DNA from: an uncultured Clostridia bacterium
GTDB taxonomy: Bacteria > Bacillota_A > Clostridia > Oscillospirales > Oscillospiraceae
Direction of reading: 5' to 3'
Assembly: GCA_947167435.1 (NCBI GenBank)
Contig: CAMVIC010000044.1
Coordinates: forward strand, 1-10,549
DNA: 10,549 nt
Below the pieces are notes generated by a model. That model saw nothing but the letters and a program-made list of their open reading frames with translations, had not been told where the DNA came from and searched no databases. The position numbers were made by a program, and so were the translations under genes. This document shows, piece after piece, positions 8,294-10,549 of this stretch (the stretch's first letter is position 1; each line of letters opens with the position of its first letter).

Positions 8294-8299
8294 GGAGGA
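8294..8299 (+). promoter_or_regulatory. Ribosome binding site for the cytidylyltransferase gene
   Basis: GGAGGA lies 8 bases before ATG 8308 in the short gap after the third LicD stop. It fixes the start there and rules against the in-frame ATG at 8224 inside the upstream gene. Confidence 0.75.
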
Positions 8300-8307
8300 A
8301 AAGCAGG

Positions 8308-8922
8308 ATGAACTGTGCAGCCGTGCTGCTTGCGGCGGGGAAGGGCACCCGCTATAAAGGGACCAAACAGGATGTGCTTTTTCACGGAAAGCCGCTGTGG
8401 AGATATGCCTATGAGACCGCTGCCGCGGTGGTCGGCTCAGACAGAATTGTGGCAGTGGGAAAAGATATTCCAGGAGGCGAAACCCGCACAGCCTCTGTCA
8501 TACGGGGACTGGAGGCGCTGCCCGCCGACACGGAGCGTGTCGTCATTGTGGAGGCCGCCCGTCCGATGGTGACCCGGGGGCAGATCTCCGCGCTGCTGGA
8601 GGCTCCGCACCCGTCCGTTTCCTTTGTACGGCCGCTGGTGAATACGGTGATCTTCCGGGACGGGAGATATCTGAACCGAAACGAGCTGTACGACCTTCTG
8701 ACGCCCCAGGCCTTTGACTACAGGCTTCTGCTGGAGGCTTACCGCACCGGACGGTTTCAGGATATGACGGATGAGACGCGGGTGATGTTTGAGTGTTACG
8801 GGATCAAGCCGTGTTTTCTGGAGACGGAATCCAACCTGTTTAAGGTTACCTATCCCGGCGATCTGAACGTGATTGAGGGCATCTATCAACAACAAATGGA
8901 AGAGGGACTGAGAAATGAGTAA
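8308..8922 (+). CDS. IspD/TarI-like CTP:polyol-phosphate cytidylyltransferase
   Basis: Probably joins CTP and a polyol phosphate to give a CDP-polyol plus pyrophosphate, in the cytoplasm. It has 204 residues, a little shorter than housekeeping IspD (about 230). IspD-type features: LLAAGKGTR (7-15) with K20-Q21, then GKPLWRYA (27-34), GGETRTASVIRGL (56-68), EAARP (82-86), LLTPQAF (130-136), TDET (154-157) and FKVTYPGDL (178-186) with the metal-ligand Asp at 185. The usual HD(A/G)(A/V)RP is changed: Val-Glu stands where His-Asp is expected, so Glu82 would replace the metal-binding Asp. LicC-type choline enzymes have a different N-terminal signature. ATG 8308 has GGAGGA 8 bases upstream. The gene overlaps the SDR gene by 8 bases. 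Placement with SDR and LicD genes points to CDP-ribitol or a related polyol for surface glycan, not isoprenoid synthesis. Confidence 0.85.
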   Translation: MNCAAVLLAAGKGTRYKGTKQDVLFHGKPLWRYAYETAAAVVGSDRIVAVGKDIPGGETRTASVIRGLEALPADTERVVIVEAARPMVTRGQISALLEAPHPSVSFVRPLVNTVIFRDGRYLNRNELYDLLTPQAFDYRLLLEAYRTGRFQDMTDETRVMFECYGIKPCFLETESNLFKVTYPGDLNVIEGIYQQQMEEGLRNE

Positions 8923-9532
8923 AAAGGTACTGATAACCGGGGGCAGCGGAGATATTGCCCAGGCGATAAAAAAGCAGCTGGAACAGGAAGGGTATGAAGT
9001 TTACGCGCCGTCCAGACAGGAGATGGACGTGACGGACTGGGACAGCATCGACCGGGCCATGAGCGCCTTCCGGCCGGATATCCTGATCAACAACGCCGGC
9101 TATGTGGTCCCGCGCTCCATTAAGAACGCAGACCTTGAGAGCACGAAGAAGCACCTGGACATCAATCTGGGCGGCACCTATTACTGCACGGAAATTGCGC
9201 TGCGGTACAACCCGGAGCTTCAGATCGTCAATGTTGCCTCCGCCGCCGCAGTGGAGACCCATGCCACCTGGAGCGAATACTGCGCAACAAAAGCGGGCGT
9301 TGTGATGGCCACCAGATGCTGGGCAGAAGACGACCTGTACGCCGTAGCGATCTCGCCGGCCCGCACCCGCACCAAGATGCGGAAGAGCCTCTTCCCCGAC
9401 GAGGATCAGTCGACGCTTCTTGAGCCGGACGATTTTGCAAAGGTGATCATGAAAGCGGTGCACAGGGACTATCCGTCCGGAACCCATATTGTGGTAAGAA
9501 AACAGAACGTGCAGGACCTGCTGAAGGAGTGA
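8915..9532 (+). CDS. Short-chain dehydrogenase/reductase, Bcs1 C-domain-like
   Basis: NAD(P)-dependent oxidoreductase of 205 residues, cytoplasmic. Classical SDR features: nucleotide loop TGGSGDIA (8-15), DV at 38-39, NNAG 59-62, N84, and catalytic S109, Y122 and K126 in YCATK. Arg34 after the second strand (PSR) hints at NADPH. The chain is short for an SDR (usually about 250), mainly through a reduced C-terminal part, as expected for a domain that makes only one reaction step. It overlaps the cytidylyltransferase by 8 bases and has GAGGG 8 bases before ATG 8915. In Haemophilus Bcs1 an IspD-like domain is fused to an SDR domain that reduces ribulose 5-phosphate to ribitol 5-phosphate. Here the two are separate genes in the same order. 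By inference it makes the polyol phosphate its neighbour activates; ribulose 5-phosphate as substrate is not proven. Confidence 0.88.
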   Translation: MSKKVLITGGSGDIAQAIKKQLEQEGYEVYAPSRQEMDVTDWDSIDRAMSAFRPDILINNAGYVVPRSIKNADLESTKKHLDINLGGTYYCTEIALRYNPELQIVNVASAAAVETHATWSEYCATKAGVVMATRCWAEDDLYAVAISPARTRTKMRKSLFPDEDQSTLLEPDDFAKVIMKAVHRDYPSGTHIVVRKQNVQDLLKE

Positions 9533-9544
9533 AAGGGAGGACAG

Positions 9545-10078
9545 ATGAACTGTTCGGAATATCTGGTTGACTTTCTGATCCGGCACGGCGTAACCGATAT
9601 TTTCGGCTATGCCGGCGGATATATCGTCCCCTTTATGGACGCACTCTATAAACGGAGGGACGAGATTGCCCTTCACGTCTGCTATCACGAACAGGGCTGC
9701 GCCCTGGCAGCAGACGGATATGCGCGCACGAGCGGAAAAATCGGCGGGTATTTTACCACCTCGGGCCCCGGTGCGGTAAACGGGCTGGGCGGTCTGGCGG
9801 ACGCCTGGTTCGACGGGTTCCCGGTCATGGGCATTTGCGGCAACGTTCCGACCAATGAGATGAAGGGCTTTTCCGGCATCCGGCAAAACGGGTTTCAGGA
9901 GATGGACCTGGTCTCCATGACCCGAAACATTACGAAGTATTCGGTTACGGCGAATACCAGCGAAGGCTTTGCGGATATCGTCAGCCGTGCATACAATATG
10001 GCCCTGCTGGGAAGAAAAGGAGGTGTCATCATTGATTTTCCGCTCGACATACAACAAGCCGATCTTGCTGGTCGGTAA
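9545..10078 (+). CDS. Acetolactate-synthase-like ThDP enzyme, N-terminal part (gene split by frame change)
   Basis: Encodes the N-terminal pyrimidine-binding domain of a thiamine diphosphate enzyme of the acetolactate synthase type: YLVDFLIRHGVTDIFGYAGG at the start, catalytic Glu49 in YHEQGCALAADGYAR, TSGPGAVNG (72-80), GFQEMD, and GGVIIDFPLDIQ at about 160-171. These enzymes cleave 2-keto acids such as pyruvate and transfer the two-carbon unit. The family is about 550 residues with three domains, but this frame stops at 177 with TAA. The central domain continues in another frame from about 10053 (next entry), and the usual linker of some 30-40 residues is absent. ATG 9545 has GGAGG 4 bases upstream, 12 bases after the SDR stop. 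The gene is probably inactive as one polypeptide, or the break is an assembly error. A phosphonopyruvate decarboxylase is less likely, because those lack a central domain of this kind. Confidence 0.8.
   Translation: MNCSEYLVDFLIRHGVTDIFGYAGGYIVPFMDALYKRRDEIALHVCYHEQGCALAADGYARTSGKIGGYFTTSGPGAVNGLGGLADAWFDGFPVMGICGNVPTNEMKGFSGIRQNGFQEMDLVSMTRNITKYSVTANTSEGFADIVSRAYNMALLGRKGGVIIDFPLDIQQADLAGR
10019..10023 (+). promoter_or_regulatory. Internal ribosome-binding-like site GGAGG
   Basis: AAAGGAGGTG (10016-10025) lies 8 bases before TTG 10032, which is in the frame of the downstream domain. It comes from codons for Arg-Lys-Gly-Gly that the domain would have anyway, so it may be accidental. It could still allow separate translation of the second fragment. 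Confidence 0.35.
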
Positions 10079-10549
10079 CGGTGCCAGAACCGCAGGCGCG
10101 GTGGAGCTGGTGCAGGAGTTTGCCAGGAAAACCAACATCCCCCTTCTCACAACCATGAACGGTGTGGACATCGCCCAGGATGACCTGCACATCGGCTTCA
10201 TCGGAACCCACGGCAACCGGGTGGCGAACATGATTCTCAACGAGTGCGATCTGATCGTCTCCGTCGGGGCGCGGCTGGGCATCCGCCAGGTGGGAAGATT
10301 CGTCAACAAATTTGCACCCAAGGCCGACCTGGTGCGCTGCGATATCGACGAATACGAGCTGAGCCGCAATATCAAGGAAAACGAGAAGAAATACCACACC
10401 GACGCGAAGGACTTCATGCGCATGATCCTGGAGGAGGACATCCGGGATTATTCCGCCTGGCGGAATCAGTGCCTAGAGGCGAAAGCTTACCTCTCGGCCT
10501 TTGACAGACAGCCGGGAAACATGGCTGTAGAGAAGATCGCGTCTCTGCT
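10032..10549 (+). CDS. ThDP enzyme central domain fragment, other frame (3' end cut by window)
   Basis: Continuation of the acetolactate-synthase-like enzyme, in the frame one base ahead of the N-terminal part. From about 10053 it reads NKPILLVGNGARTAGA, then LLTTMNGVD, IGFIGTHGNRVANMIL, CDLIVSVGARLGIRQVG and LVRCDIDEYEL. This is the expected order for the central (TPP_enzyme_M) domain, including the GNG, G(T/M)HG and V(G)ARL motifs. There is no stop up to the right edge, so the pyrophosphate-binding C-terminal domain should lie outside. The start is uncertain: TTG 10032 has a good ribosome-like site but adds unrelated residues (IFRSTY). It may be simply the rear part of a pseudogene, or it could be translated separately as a partner of the N-terminal fragment. 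Confidence 0.65.
   Translation, partial: MIFRSTYNKPILLVGNGARTAGAVELVQEFARKTNIPLLTTMNGVDIAQDDLHIGFIGTHGNRVANMILNECDLIVSVGARLGIRQVGRFVNKFAPKADLVRCDIDEYELSRNIKENEKKYHTDAKDFMRMILEEDIRDYSAWRNQCLEAKAYLSAFDRQPGNMAVEKIASL
10050..10078 (+). other. Frame-change junction in the ThDP gene
   Basis: In the upstream frame this stretch reads IQQADLAGR then stop; in the downstream frame it reads YNKPILLVG. Both readings look like parts of the family: the end of the first domain and the first strand of the central domain. That suggests the join lies in a short sequence shared by both ends of a lost segment of length 3n+2, though a collapsed assembly would look the same. Confidence 0.55.

Noticed and set aside
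8224..8307. ATG 8224 as start of the cytidylyltransferase
   Set aside because: Lies inside the third LicD gene. The extra 28 residues are not IspD-like, and GGAGGA precisely precedes ATG 8308.
8308..8922. LicC phosphocholine cytidylyltransferase
   Set aside because: The N-terminal signature and the GGETR..SV..GL, LTPQ and KVTYPGDL blocks are of IspD type, not the LicC/sugar-nucleotidyltransferase type.
8846..10441. Minus-strand open frame over the SDR and ThDP genes
   Set aside because: Overlaps genes with clear catalytic motifs; it has no motif of its own. It stays open across the frame break only by chance.
10244..10504. Plus-strand 86-codon frame inside the ThDP central domain
   Set aside because: Out of frame with the conserved domain and Arg/Gly-rich, as expected for a shadow.
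9545..10549. Phosphonopyruvate decarboxylase for aminoethylphosphonate decoration
   Set aside because: The presence of a central domain points to the three-domain acetolactate synthase type, and no PEP mutase or aminotransferase gene is in the window.
1..10549. Promoters, terminators, insertion sequences or CRISPR arrays
   Set aside because: Gaps between genes are at most about 24 bases; I saw no hairpin followed by T-run, no inverted-repeat ends, no transposase and no spaced repeats.

Overview
This window is the inside of a cell-surface polysaccharide locus. It most likely comes from a Gram-positive gut Clostridia (Bacillota; an Oscillospiraceae-like organism is my best guess). The grounds are GC-rich coding sequence with G/C-biased third codon positions, good AGGAGG-type ribosome binding sites, ATG/GTG starts, and a gene set (EpsG-type polymerase, Wzx flippase, several LicD proteins, TuaG-like glycosyltransferase) typical of these bacteria. 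All genes lie on the + strand. Gaps are at most about 24 bases and several neighbours overlap by 4-8 bases, so this looks like one transcript. I see no promoter, terminator, tRNA, rRNA, mobile element or CRISPR array, and no intergenic stretch near 300 bases.

Layout. Positions 2-775 hold a GT2 glycosyltransferase cut by the left edge. It is followed by a LicD phosphotransferase (782-1600), two GT-B glycosyltransferases (1624-2922 and 2919-4124), an EpsG/Wzy-like polymerase (4140-5255) and a Wzx-like flippase (5268-6581). Two more LicD genes overlap by 4 bases (6603-7436 and 7433-8284). Next come an IspD-like cytidylyltransferase (8308-8922) and a short-chain dehydrogenase/reductase (8915-9532). 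The window ends in an acetolactate-synthase-like thiamine diphosphate enzyme that is split into two frames at about 10050-10078 and runs off the right edge.

How they fit together (inference). The glycosyltransferases build a lipid-linked repeat unit, the flippase exports it and the polymerase joins units. The right-hand genes make a CDP-activated polyol phosphate: the reductase makes the polyol phosphate and the IspD-like enzyme adds CMP. One or more of the three LicD proteins would then put the phosphate group on the glycan. The IspD-like plus SDR pair looks like an unfused version of the two domains of Haemophilus Bcs1 and human CRPPA/ISPD, which make CDP-ribitol. LicD is the domain family of FKRP and fukutin, which use CDP-ribitol. 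The thiamine diphosphate enzyme next to them raises the possibility of a non-ribitol, carbon-extended substrate. That gene appears damaged here: the linker between its first two domains is missing and the frame changes. No initiating phosphoglycosyltransferase, chain-length regulator, or choline uptake or kinase gene is inside the window.
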